A stretch of DNA of 64,000 bases from Vibrio quintilis (GTDB lineage: Bacteria; Pseudomonadota; Gammaproteobacteria; Enterobacterales; Vibrionaceae), in the NCBI RefSeq assembly GCF_024529975.1, contig NZ_AP024898.1:620001-684000 (forward strand), given 5' to 3'. This document shows, piece by piece, positions 17,770-25,081 of this stretch (position 1 is its first letter; each line of letters opens with the position of its first letter). The translations under genes were made by a program, and so were the position numbers. The notes beneath the pieces were generated by a model. That model saw nothing but the letters and a program-made list of their open reading frames with translations, ran no database searches and had not been told where the DNA came from.

Positions 17770-18276
17770 TTAACCCGGAATCTGCGATCGGAGTGCCCGC
17801 TCATATCCTTCAATGAGCTTTTTCAGTCCTTCTGGCGGTTCGTGCCCGGTCAGGGTAATTTCGACTTGCGCATTGCCTTGTTTCGGTGTGGTGTTGGCCG
17901 GAGACTTGGCAGTTAAAAGACTGTTTTTTTTCGGCGACGGAAAAGAGACCATCAGTTTATCGTCTTTATCCGTACTGATTTCCAGATCAGCAGAGAACTT
18001 GACTTCGGTAATCCGGGGAGAGGAGATCGGCACCAGCGCCAGCAAAGGTACTTTGACGGTGACCGTTTCGACCCCCTCTGCTGAACGCCCCGGGAATTGC
18101 ATGGCGCAGGTCTTAGGCCGCAGAGCGGGGGGTGTTTGGTCATCGTGCACATAGCTTTCATTCGGCACTTCATCGAAAAAGCGCCGGATAAAATCTATCG
18201 TTTCCCCTTCGACAGCTTTGGCAGCGTCTTTTGCGCCATGGTGTATGGCACGCATTAATGCTTGAAACTCAATCAT
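17770..18276 (-). CDS. DUF2589-family protein (divergent paralogue B)
   Basis: A 168-residue protein sharing the core of the neighbouring DUF2589 proteins: VTVKVPLLALVPISSPRITEVKF, then VEITLTGHEPPEGLKKLIEGYE at the C-terminus. The N-terminal region differs from the other two (MIEFQALMRAIHHGAKDAAK). It lies between the two closer paralogues on the same strand, so the three are likely co-expressed and may assemble together. That is inference from gene order. Confidence 0.7.
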   Translation of the reverse strand: MIEFQALMRAIHHGAKDAAKAVEGETIDFIRRFFDEVPNESYVHDDQTPPALRPKTCAMQFPGRSAEGVETVTVKVPLLALVPISSPRITEVKFSADLEISTDKDDKLMVSFPSPKKNSLLTAKSPANTTPKQGNAQVEITLTGHEPPEGLKKLIEGYERALRSQIPG

Positions 18277-18336
18277 GTTTTTCTTCCGGTGAATGATTCA
18301 GGTCATCATATATTGGTGATTACATGAAGATTACTC

Positions 18337-18975
18337 TCATGATTTCGTGTCATTCTTGTCGCCGCCTTTAAGCATGATGGGATCAATATTTTTGGTAAAG
18401 GCCGTGATAATCGTGGTGACACCTGTTGGCAGAGGCAACTGCCCGGCATGGACATCCACTTCATATTTTGCCTGATTCGATGCTTCGTAATGTTCTTTCT
18501 GTGATGAGGTGGATTTGCTGTTATGTGATACGGAACCATGTACCTCCACTGAGAACAGACCCGCATTATACTTCGCGGTAATGTCTGCTTTTGCGGCTGT
18601 TTCCTGCTCCTTACTGGACTCGTTATCCGTGGAAGTAGAGCTTTTGACTTCCATCTCAAAGTGTACTTTGACATCGTCAACAGCCAGGGAATTGAGCGGG
18701 ATAATGGTGAGCAGCGGCAGGGTAAATTTCACGCTTGCTGTCGATGGTGATGCATCGGTCCCATCCTGATTGAGTATAGAGCGGGTGATATTGAAAGAGA
18801 TCATTATCGGCTCAAGGTTATTATCTTTTTGATCAAAACAGGTGCTTAACAGAAACTGGGTCTGGGCACGGGACATCATGCCGTTTGCGTCGGTCGCTGC
18901 TTTCAGGGGGGCGCCGATCAGAGATTTCATCGGTAAGCCGCTAAACTGTTGTGCCATGGATGCTAATCCGGACAT
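18337..18975 (-). CDS. DUF2589-family protein (paralogue A)
   Basis: A 212-residue DUF2589-type protein and first gene of the minus-strand group, with a good RBS (AAGGAGAGAGCG before ATG). It shows GLPMKSLIGAPLKAATDANG, AQTQFLLSTCF, VKFTLPLLTIIPLNSLAVD, VHFEMEVKSS and VDVHAGQLPLPTGVTTIIT. A polar, Ser/Lys/Glu-rich stretch in the middle resembles that of paralogue C. No secretion signal is seen. Function unknown. Confidence 0.75.
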   Translation of the reverse strand: MSGLASMAQQFSGLPMKSLIGAPLKAATDANGMMSRAQTQFLLSTCFDQKDNNLEPIMISFNITRSILNQDGTDASPSTASVKFTLPLLTIIPLNSLAVDDVKVHFEMEVKSSTSTDNESSKEQETAAKADITAKYNAGLFSVEVHGSVSHNSKSTSSQKEHYEASNQAKYEVDVHAGQLPLPTGVTTIITAFTKNIDPIMLKGGDKNDTKS

Positions 18976-19372
18976 CGCTCTCTCCTTATAAAAGTGGAAA
19001 ATGCCTGTTCAAAAGGCACATTCCTCATAAAAAATGAAAAAGTGACGTATGGATGCACACCTCACTTTATTCTGATTGGCTGACTTCATCGCGGATGACA
19101 TCAGATCACCTGAACGAAGCTTGCCTGTAGATAATAAGGAGGCCACCGGGGAGCTTCTTGGTGAATCCGGCTGAAAATACAGAGAAAACTGCGGGTGGTA
19201 GAAAATCAGTGGGGACAGGCACTATTGCACCAGAAGAGAAATTAATGGGGAAAGACGCTATAACTGAAAAAATAGTGGGGACAGACGCTATAGCTGGTAA
19301 CTCAAAACAAAAGCGTGATTCCTGTGTTAAAGGAATCACGCCCAATGATATCGATTTCCTCAGGTTACTTAC
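18976..19372. repeat. intergenic stretch with GGGACAG motifs
   Basis: No convincing gene. Three close copies of a short motif are present: GGGGACAGGCACTATT (19211-19226), TGGGGAAAGACGCTATA (19246-19262) and TGGGGACAGACGCTATA (19276-19292). A plus-strand open frame through this stretch is made by these repeats and has no RBS. Confidence 0.5.
19305..19341 (-). terminator. terminator of the outer-membrane barrel gene
   Basis: A perfect 10-bp stem GCGTGATTCC / GGAATCACGC (19313-19322 and 19332-19341). Read on the minus strand it is followed by TTTTGTTTTG, the form of a rho-independent terminator. It lies about 30 bp after the barrel gene's stop. Confidence 0.8.
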
Positions 19373-20245
19373 TCAAAAGCCGAAGAACTTCAGCAGATCA
19401 TCGGTATCCTGCCGGACAATAAAAGAGACCGAATAATTATCCCGTTCATTTTTGTCCAGTTCCGCATCTAACGAAATAATATAAGGTTTGTTCTCTGCCA
19501 GTTTAAAGCGGGCCTGAATCAGCCAGACATTCTGCCCGCTTCGCGTGCCATAATCAGAGAACCGGGTCCAATAGGCTTTGAGTGAGCCTCTGGGCCGGGT
19601 GTTGCGGCCTTCTCTGATATCCTGACTGTAAACATTAAATTCAACGCCAGGGCCCCAGTAGCGGGCGAGTTCATCACTGCTGACGGCGTTATCCAGAGTG
19701 CGCAGGCCCAGTTTCAGGCCGACATTAAAAGTGGCATAGTTATCCATGTTTTTGCCTAAGGTGAGATCGGTGTAGGCATCAACAGAATGTGTGACTGTAT
19801 TAAATGTCGTTGGCTTGATGCTGGTTTTTTCTTCAGCGGATGGAGCTTCAGAGAAAATAACACCAGTTTCGAGATGAAGTAGATCATCTGGTAGCCAGCT
19901 AAAGTACCAATCATCAGGAAGAAATCCATCGTTATAATTCCAACGGCCATTCACATTCAGAGAGGCGATATAAGAGTTTTTGTTAAACGTCCGGTTGCCT
20001 TCATCATCATAGTCATTTTGCCGTTTATACCCCAGCTCAAACGTACTCAGCCAGGTTTGACTTAATGCTGACGGGGTTTGCCCTTCAGTGCTTTTCTGTG
20101 TGGTTTGCTCTTCAGCGTTTTCTGATGTGGTTTGCTCTTTAGTATTTTCTGCTGTTTTTGTTGCTGCTGTGGTTTGTGTTCCAGCTGATACAGAAACGTT
20201 CGTTACTAGCAGCAGTAAGCCCATGATGGGGCAGATGCGGTTCAT
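19373..20245 (-). CDS. outer-membrane beta-barrel protein of unknown function
   Basis: A 290-residue exported protein. A signal peptide (MNRICPIMGLLLLVTNVSVSA) is followed by a low-complexity Thr/Glu stretch with imperfect repeats (KEQTTSENAEEQTTQKSTE), then alternating hydrophobic/aromatic strands (STFELGYKRQN, SYIASLNVNGRWNY, YATFNVGLKLGLR, SLKAYWTRFSDYG, NVWLIQARFKLA). It ends in Phe (LLKFFGF), as outer-membrane barrels do. It is divergent from the 202-residue protein at 20569 and next to the DUF2589 genes. I do not recognise a specific family. Confidence 0.65.
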   Translation of the reverse strand: MNRICPIMGLLLLVTNVSVSAGTQTTAATKTAENTKEQTTSENAEEQTTQKSTEGQTPSALSQTWLSTFELGYKRQNDYDDEGNRTFNKNSYIASLNVNGRWNYNDGFLPDDWYFSWLPDDLLHLETGVIFSEAPSAEEKTSIKPTTFNTVTHSVDAYTDLTLGKNMDNYATFNVGLKLGLRTLDNAVSSDELARYWGPGVEFNVYSQDIREGRNTRPRGSLKAYWTRFSDYGTRSGQNVWLIQARFKLAENKPYIISLDAELDKNERDNYSVSFIVRQDTDDLLKFFGF

Positions 20246-20568
20246 GATTGTCTTCCTTCGTTGTGTTTACAAAGAGCAGGTGAAGCGGGTGTTGTTATGG
20301 CGGTATCCCTTCCACCTGACGATTCCTGATTAGATTACTCCTTTTATGCTACTAAGTTAATAATGGTTAAGGGCGGGATAGATCGCGACTATCGACTGTA
20401 TGTATTTATATTTCGGATGATATTCAGGACAGGCGGTTGAAAAGGAACATAAAAGCAGTAAGGACAGACACTGTATTTACATCCATTGACCAAGTTACCT
20501 GACTGTTTTCTCCGGTTATTGGTGGGAGTATTGCTTTAAGCTGGACTGAAATAACCGGAGGATTTTTT
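20246..20568. promoter_or_regulatory. divergent intergenic region with an RBS-pairing hairpin
   Basis: This 323-bp gap separates the barrel gene (minus) from the 202-residue gene (plus). Copies of the GGACAG motif lie at 20427-20433 and 20461-20470. A perfect 10-bp inverted repeat, CTCCGGTTAT (20510-20519) and ATAACCGGAG (20551-20560), has its right arm overlapping the Shine-Dalgarno CCGGAGGA of the plus-strand gene (ATG at 20569). Pairing would hide the ribosome-binding site. Confidence 0.5.
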
Positions 20569-21177
20569 ATGACAGTCAGAGCCCGTAGTAATGTACAACA
20601 ACAAAGTCAAACACTGGCGATCACCGCTGGTGAAAGTGAACCGGCGATCATTACCTTTCAACCCTTATATCCGTTTGACGCTGCTAAAATTGCGATTGAT
20701 CTGCAAGGGGACCTGGGGGCCGCCAATGAATATATTGATCTGTATATTAACGGCATGAGAACAGATTCAATCACAACCGGCAATCATACACAGGCCTATC
20801 AGCGTGTTCTGAACAAAGATATTTCTGCGCTGGTACAGCCGCGTCAGCCGATAGTCCTTCAGTTTCAGCCGACCCGTTATGTGAATCGATTGTGGTCATA
20901 TGCCTGGAAAGCTATTGTGACGTTGTCACTTGAATCAGCGCCGCAACAGGCTGATGAAACTTTTACTGAATTCCTTTCTCCGGCCATGGCCAGCGCCAGT
21001 GTGATGACGCTGAGCAGCCAGTCTTTATCTGCCTCCGGCCAGAACCTGGCCACCGGACAGCAACAAACCGCAGTGATGCAACAGACATCGAACGGGCTGG
21101 GTATTCAGTCGATCATGGATTCCGGCAATGCAACCACCGCCGCGGTCAGCCGCCGGATCATCAGAACAAAAAAGTAA
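20569..21177 (+). CDS. hypothetical protein, first gene of the protease/peptide run
   Basis: A 202-residue protein with no signal peptide and no family I recognise. The first 120 residues look beta-rich (ITFQPLYPFDAAKIAIDL, EYIDLYINGMRTDS, PIVLQFQPTRYVNRLW). The last 80 are Ser/Gln/Ala-rich and low in complexity (SLSASGQNLATGQQQT), ending in RRIIRTKK. The start is fixed by a strong SD (CCGGAGGA) 8 bp upstream. It is followed by a terminator hairpin and then the PatA/PatG-like protease. A structural or surface-scaffold role is possible but unsupported. Confidence 0.6.
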   Translation: MTVRARSNVQQQSQTLAITAGESEPAIITFQPLYPFDAAKIAIDLQGDLGAANEYIDLYINGMRTDSITTGNHTQAYQRVLNKDISALVQPRQPIVLQFQPTRYVNRLWSYAWKAIVTLSLESAPQQADETFTEFLSPAMASASVMTLSSQSLSASGQNLATGQQQTAVMQQTSNGLGIQSIMDSGNATTAAVSRRIIRTKK

Positions 21178-21191
21178 TCCTGATACTCACG

Positions 21192-21220
21192 ACGCATGCT
21201 GAGGATCAGCATGCGTTTGT
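21192..21220 (+). terminator. terminator after the 202-residue gene
   Basis: A perfect 11-bp stem with a 3-nt loop (ACGCATGCTGA gga TCAGCATGCGT) followed by TTGTTCC. It lies 15 bp after the stop codon. Confidence 0.7.
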
Positions 21221-21234
21221 TCCTTCGAAAGTTA

Positions 21235-21281
21235 TATCCCCAAGCAACCTGAATCCTGCATCTTCAGGTTGCTTGGGGATA
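21235..21281. repeat. dispersed 47-bp palindrome, full copy
   Basis: Two perfect 19-bp arms (starting TATCCCCAAGCAACCTGAA) around a 9-nt loop TCCTGCATC. This is the best-preserved copy of an element also seen, whole or partly, near 16591, 37057, 49731, 49947, 53067, 57475 and 61550. All copies are intergenic. Confidence 0.8.
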
Positions 21282-21389
21282 GATCCCGGTTAATCCTGAA
21301 TATTCACCCGCTTTCACCAATTCTCTTTACGTCCTTGCAGATAAGCTCAAAGTATTCAATCAGTCGTTGTTTGTGAGCACCCGAATATC

Positions 21390-23711
21390 ATGAATTCATC
21401 TTCGTCAGAGCAACAAATCAATCAGCCGGAAATTGACGGGCTGGATGCGCTGTGGGAAATCACGCAGGGCAGGCCCGAAATCCATGTCGCGGTTCTTGAT
21501 GGGCCGGTCAATCCCGGGCATCCGGATCTGCAGGGGATGCAATATGACTATATTCACCGGAGCAGTGACAGGCCGGCGCGCTCATCGCATGGCACATTTG
21601 TCACCAGCCTGATCGCCGCCGGGCATCAGGGGAACGTGAAGGGGATTGCACCGGGCTGTCGGTATTTATTCCACGATCTTTATCATGAAACTGCCGGAGG
21701 CGGGCTCTATCCGTGCGGCCAGGCTGATATTGCCCGTGGTGTGCTGAATGCATTACATCATGGTGCGCATCTGATCAATATCAGTGGTGGCGAGCGGATG
21801 GCGGCAGGTGGTGAAGTCATGCCCTGTCTGGCTGATGCGCTGTCACAGTGTGAAGCGCAGGGCGTTCTGGTGATTGCGGCGACTGGTAATGACGGCAGCA
21901 ATGTATTACACGCGCCCGCGTGTTACCCAACGGTGTTAGCTGTGGGCTCTCTGGACAAAAAAGGGCTGCCTTCGGCTTTCAGCAACTGGCATGAGGCCGC
22001 GTCGTCACACGGTATTACCATCACCGGGGAACAGGCGCTGGGTGCCTGTGTCGACGGGGATGGATTTTCAACCTGTACCATGAGCGGTACGAGCTTTTCG
22101 ACGGCCTATGTGAGTGGTATTGCCGCATTGATCGCCAGCTGGCAGCAACAATATGGCATGTCTGACATGTTAAGTATCCGTCAGCTGCTGCTTGACTGCG
22201 CAACGCCATCACTGGCCTCTGATCATCCCGAACGGGCCCGGGTTCTGGCCGGAAAATTAGATTTGGAACAAGTGATCGACACCTGCCGTTCCGGATTTCC
22301 GGCTCAGGCTGGTACGCCTGAATCCGGAACGGCTTTAGCAGCAGTTATATCTTCTAACCATCTCAACGATAAGGCTTTCGCTATGAATCAAGATACTTTC
22401 TCCGACCCGAATGCTTCTCCGGCTTCTTCCGGACAAGACGGTGGTCCGGCGCATACGACCGAACCATCCCATGCCATCCCTGCGTCAGCGCCGGATGACG
22501 TCAGTGTGACTCAGGCCGGTGCCTGTGCAGCTCAGTCTGATGATGCTCCGGGCAGCAATATTCCCTGTAATCATGAAGCAATCCGGAATAATGCTAACAG
22601 CCCGGCACCGGCCTCTCAGAATCATATGCACTACTCCGGCGTGAGGGCGGCAGCATCAGGTGCAGTCAAACCGGCTTCCGTTTATAACCCGTTTGTGAAT
22701 CAGGGCAATATTCCGACGTTTGAGAACTGTCAGCTGGTGCTGGCGATTGGTCAGCCTTCTTATAACTTCGGGATAGAAGCCAATCAGGATGTGTTTAAAG
22801 CTGCGCTCTCAGAATGGCACAGTCATTTGCCTGAAGTGATGAAGACCATGTTTCCGGACTCACCCTATTCAGAACTATCAATGGCTGGTTTTTTACTGTG
22901 GCACGATAGCAGCGGCAATGCGACCAATCTCTATTACAGCAGCCAGCTCATCTGGATTCTGAGTATGAATGCCACGCCTGTATACAGTATTACACCGGGT
23001 ATGGTGCCGTTTTCGGATAGCATCTATTTCGAACTGGCAGCGTTTCTGGCTGAGAATGTCGGGTTAGATGTGGCGAAATATAAACAATTATCCCGGGCGG
23101 TTTCACACCGGGCAGACGGCACAAATAACAATGCAGAACGGTTATTCAGTGAGATTAAAACAACCTATGAAGATAGCCTGAAGAATAAAAACAATGTGAT
23201 GCGGATGTCTTTGCCGGGATATATCTCCGGGGAAACCCGGTTGCTGAACGGCAACGCGATTCAATCTGTTTCGCCGGTGGCCTACGGCATGAATAACTGG
23301 ACTTTAGAGGCACTCATCGATGCTTATTCACATGGCCGTCAGAGCAGTGATAATTTCAGAAAGCAGCTTGAGAGTCTGCTGAACCGGTTATATATCAATA
23401 CGGTCAACCGGGGTCAGTCGCCGGAAGAAAGGGCACTGAACTACGCGATTTATAACATTATTTCGGTGGCTGATGTGGTGAACGAAGCGGCTGAAAACAA
23501 CCTGCAATTTACCAGCTATCAGGTCAAACCATCCAAAATTCAAAGACAGCACTCCGAAATGCGCGATGTCGAACTCACTTTCTTTGACCCCGGCAATACC
23601 ACGCTGGCCTCGACGACGTATGCCATTACCGTCGATGTCAGTGCGATTACTCCTATTATCGTCGGTCAGATCGAACAGTGGCATGCGCCCGTCAGTGTCA
23701 CTTCGGTTTAG
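21390..23711 (+). CDS. PatA/PatG-like subtilisin-family maturation protease
   Basis: A 773-residue S8 serine protease. Residues about 20-290 are a subtilase domain with catalytic Asp in VAVLDGPVNPGHPDL, His in SSHGTFVTSLIAAG, oxyanion Asn in VLVIAATGNDGSN and Ser in MSGTSFSTAYVSGIAAL. The VLDGPV and GQADIARGV wording is that of cyanobactin proteases PatA/PatG rather than general subtilisins. A Pro/Ala/Ser linker (about 300-430) leads to a C-terminal domain with ALNYAIYN, FFDPGNTTLAST and YAITVDVSAITPIIVGQIEQW, which resembles the shared C-terminal domain of PatA/PatG. No signal peptide is present and the SD is weak. A 52-residue peptide gene follows 110 bp downstream, its likely substrate by position. 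Fusion and domain assignment are from recollection, not search. Confidence 0.85.
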   Translation: MNSSSSEQQINQPEIDGLDALWEITQGRPEIHVAVLDGPVNPGHPDLQGMQYDYIHRSSDRPARSSHGTFVTSLIAAGHQGNVKGIAPGCRYLFHDLYHETAGGGLYPCGQADIARGVLNALHHGAHLINISGGERMAAGGEVMPCLADALSQCEAQGVLVIAATGNDGSNVLHAPACYPTVLAVGSLDKKGLPSAFSNWHEAASSHGITITGEQALGACVDGDGFSTCTMSGTSFSTAYVSGIAALIASWQQQYGMSDMLSIRQLLLDCATPSLASDHPERARVLAGKLDLEQVIDTCRSGFPAQAGTPESGTALAAVISSNHLNDKAFAMNQDTFSDPNASPASSGQDGGPAHTTEPSHAIPASAPDDVSVTQAGACAAQSDDAPGSNIPCNHEAIRNNANSPAPASQNHMHYSGVRAAASGAVKPASVYNPFVNQGNIPTFENCQLVLAIGQPSYNFGIEANQDVFKAALSEWHSHLPEVMKTMFPDSPYSELSMAGFLLWHDSSGNATNLYYSSQLIWILSMNATPVYSITPGMVPFSDSIYFELAAFLAENVGLDVAKYKQLSRAVSHRADGTNNNAERLFSEIKTTYEDSLKNKNNVMRMSLPGYISGETRLLNGNAIQSVSPVAYGMNNWTLEALIDAYSHGRQSSDNFRKQLESLLNRLYINTVNRGQSPEERALNYAIYNIISVADVVNEAAENNLQFTSYQVKPSKIQRQHSEMRDVELTFFDPGNTTLASTTYAITVDVSAITPIIVGQIEQWHAPVSVTSV

Positions 23712-23821
23712 CTCAGATTTTCAGGCATTCAGCGAATGCCTGCATACGGCCCGGCAGCAGCCGTGACAGGATAAGCCTGAAGCTGCCTCATTTGTTGATT
23801 ATCAAAGCGAGGAAATTAATT

Positions 23822-23980
23822 ATGAAACTACCAATGCAATCTCAACCGGTTGAACGGACTGTTTACTCTTCTCATGCTGCGGGTGCGGGTGCCGAAGCCT
23901 GTGGCTTCTGGGGCGATCTGGGCAGTGGCCTGCTGAGTGCAGCAAAAACGTTTGGTCCGACGCTGCTGGGTATGCTTTAA
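23822..23980 (+). CDS. 52-residue candidate RiPP/bacteriocin precursor peptide
   Basis: A short gene with a good SD (CGAGGAAATTAATT before ATG). The peptide begins MKLPMQSQPVERTVYSS, contains a Gly/Ala-rich hinge HAAGAGAEACG, and ends in an amphipathic, nearly helical stretch (FWGDLGSGLLSAAKTFG then PTLLGML) with one Cys. QPVER resembles the QPVIR wording in cyanobactin precursor leaders as I remember PatE. It lies directly behind the PatA/PatG-like protease and ahead of a hairpin, as expected for an abundant small product. No PatE core with AYDG signals and no YcaO gene is present in the window, so a classical cyanobactin is unlikely. The precursor role is inferred. Confidence 0.6.
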   Translation: MKLPMQSQPVERTVYSSHAAGAGAEACGFWGDLGSGLLSAAKTFGPTLLGML

Positions 23981-24039
23981 GTCCGGATAAACAGCGCAGG
24001 CTGGCACATACTCTCTATTCATCCATATTTGTGTAAATA

Positions 24040-24090
24040 AATGACAAGGCCATGTTTTTGCTGGTCTTGTCATTCTCGGTTGCTTTTTTA
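24040..24090 (+). terminator. hairpin between peptide and GH18 genes
   Basis: AATGACAAG (24040-24048) and CTTGTCATT (24066-24074) form a stem extended by CCA/TGG, followed by CTCGGTTGCTTTTTT. It can end or attenuate transcription between the peptide gene and the GH18 gene. Confidence 0.65.
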
Positions 24091-24121
24091 AATGACCAGC
24101 AGTGAATTCAAGGGGAAAAAA

Positions 24122-24970
24122 ATGAGTAAACAATACGTGGTTGGCTACTTTAACGGTAGCGTGACGCAACAGGAAATTGAAACCAAAGCAAAAGATTATG
24201 ATGTGGTGATTTTTGCTTTCTGGGTCAGCCCGGAAGAAGGGGTATTCGGCGCTGCGGCTTCGGCGGCAGGTAATCCTGCTTTGGTTGAACTGGTGAAAAA
24301 ACAAGGCAAGCGTTGTCTGCTCAGTGTCGGCGGTTCAACCTTTCACCCACAGGTGAATGACTTAGCCAGTGCGGAAGCATTCGGGACAGGCGCTGCAAAA
24401 TTTGCCCTTCAACACGGTTTTGACGGGGTTGATTTTGATATCGAAAATATTCAGATGAACAATGATTCACTGGCATGGCTGGCAAAAGCAACGAATGCCT
24501 GCCTGAGTGTGGCTGGTGCAGATCGTCTGTATATTTCCCATGCGCCGCAAGGTCCATATTTCACAGGACAAGGCGGATATGCGGCGCTGGAGTCGCTAAC
24601 ACAGGGCCGGATTGATGCGTTTTATATTCAGTACTACAACCAGGGCACCTGGGCTTATCAAAGTTATGAGAATTATGATTCGATGTTTGCGACAACCTAC
24701 AATGACAGTGGCGAGGATTATGCGAACCCGACGTCGATCACCAGCATCAGTCAGCGGCAGGGGATTCCGGCAGAAAAACTGTATGTTGGTAAACCTGTTT
24801 CAACGGATGATTTGGGCGGAAGCGGGTATTTGTCTCCGGAAGAACTGACAGCGATTCTGGGACAGGCGAAAGCAGCGGGCATTGGCTTTGGCGGTGTCAT
24901 GGGCTGGTGTATTGACAGCGATACGGACGGGTCGTGGGGCGCGGCGATGAAAGCAGCACTACAGGATTAA
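24122..24970 (+). CDS. GH18 (chitinase-like) protein without signal peptide
   Basis: A 282-residue single-domain glycoside hydrolase family 18 protein. The barrel starts YVVGYFNGSV; strand 3 has RCLLSVGGS and strand 4 the catalytic DGVDFDIEN (DxxDxDxE). FYIQYYNQGTW and GFGGVMGWCIDSD are the usual later strands. The start at 24122 is set by AAGGGGAAAAAA; a longer frame from 24092 lacks support. There is no signal peptide and no chitin-binding domain, so a role as a typical secreted chitinase is uncertain. It follows the peptide gene on the same strand and ends before a terminator. It could act on a glycan inside the cell or leave by a non-Sec route. Confidence 0.85.
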   Translation: MSKQYVVGYFNGSVTQQEIETKAKDYDVVIFAFWVSPEEGVFGAAASAAGNPALVELVKKQGKRCLLSVGGSTFHPQVNDLASAEAFGTGAAKFALQHGFDGVDFDIENIQMNNDSLAWLAKATNACLSVAGADRLYISHAPQGPYFTGQGGYAALESLTQGRIDAFYIQYYNQGTWAYQSYENYDSMFATTYNDSGEDYANPTSITSISQRQGIPAEKLYVGKPVSTDDLGGSGYLSPEELTAILGQAKAAGIGFGGVMGWCIDSDTDGSWGAAMKAALQD

Positions 24971-25012
24971 TCCTGCCTGTACTGTTCTTTCCGCCTCAGG
25001 ATGAAGTCAATG

Positions 25013-25042
25013 AAAAAGGCACCGTGTTCAGGTGCCTTTCTC
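25013..25042 (+). terminator. terminator after GH18 gene
   Basis: A perfect 9-bp stem AAAGGCACC gtgttca GGTGCCTTT, with A-rich and T-rich flanks on either side. It lies 44 bp after the GH18 stop and could serve both strands. Confidence 0.8.
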
Positions 25043-25081
25043 TTGCGTGACCTTTGGATCAGACAAATGGCGTCTCTTTCT

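Noticed and set aside
19158..19436. A 92-codon plus-strand frame
   Set aside because: It is made from the GGGACAG repeats, runs antisense into the barrel gene and has no ribosome-binding site.
21390..23980. A complete classical cyanobactin cluster
   Set aside because: No YcaO cyclodehydratase, oxidase or PatF-like gene is present, and the peptide lacks the AYDG-type recognition signals.
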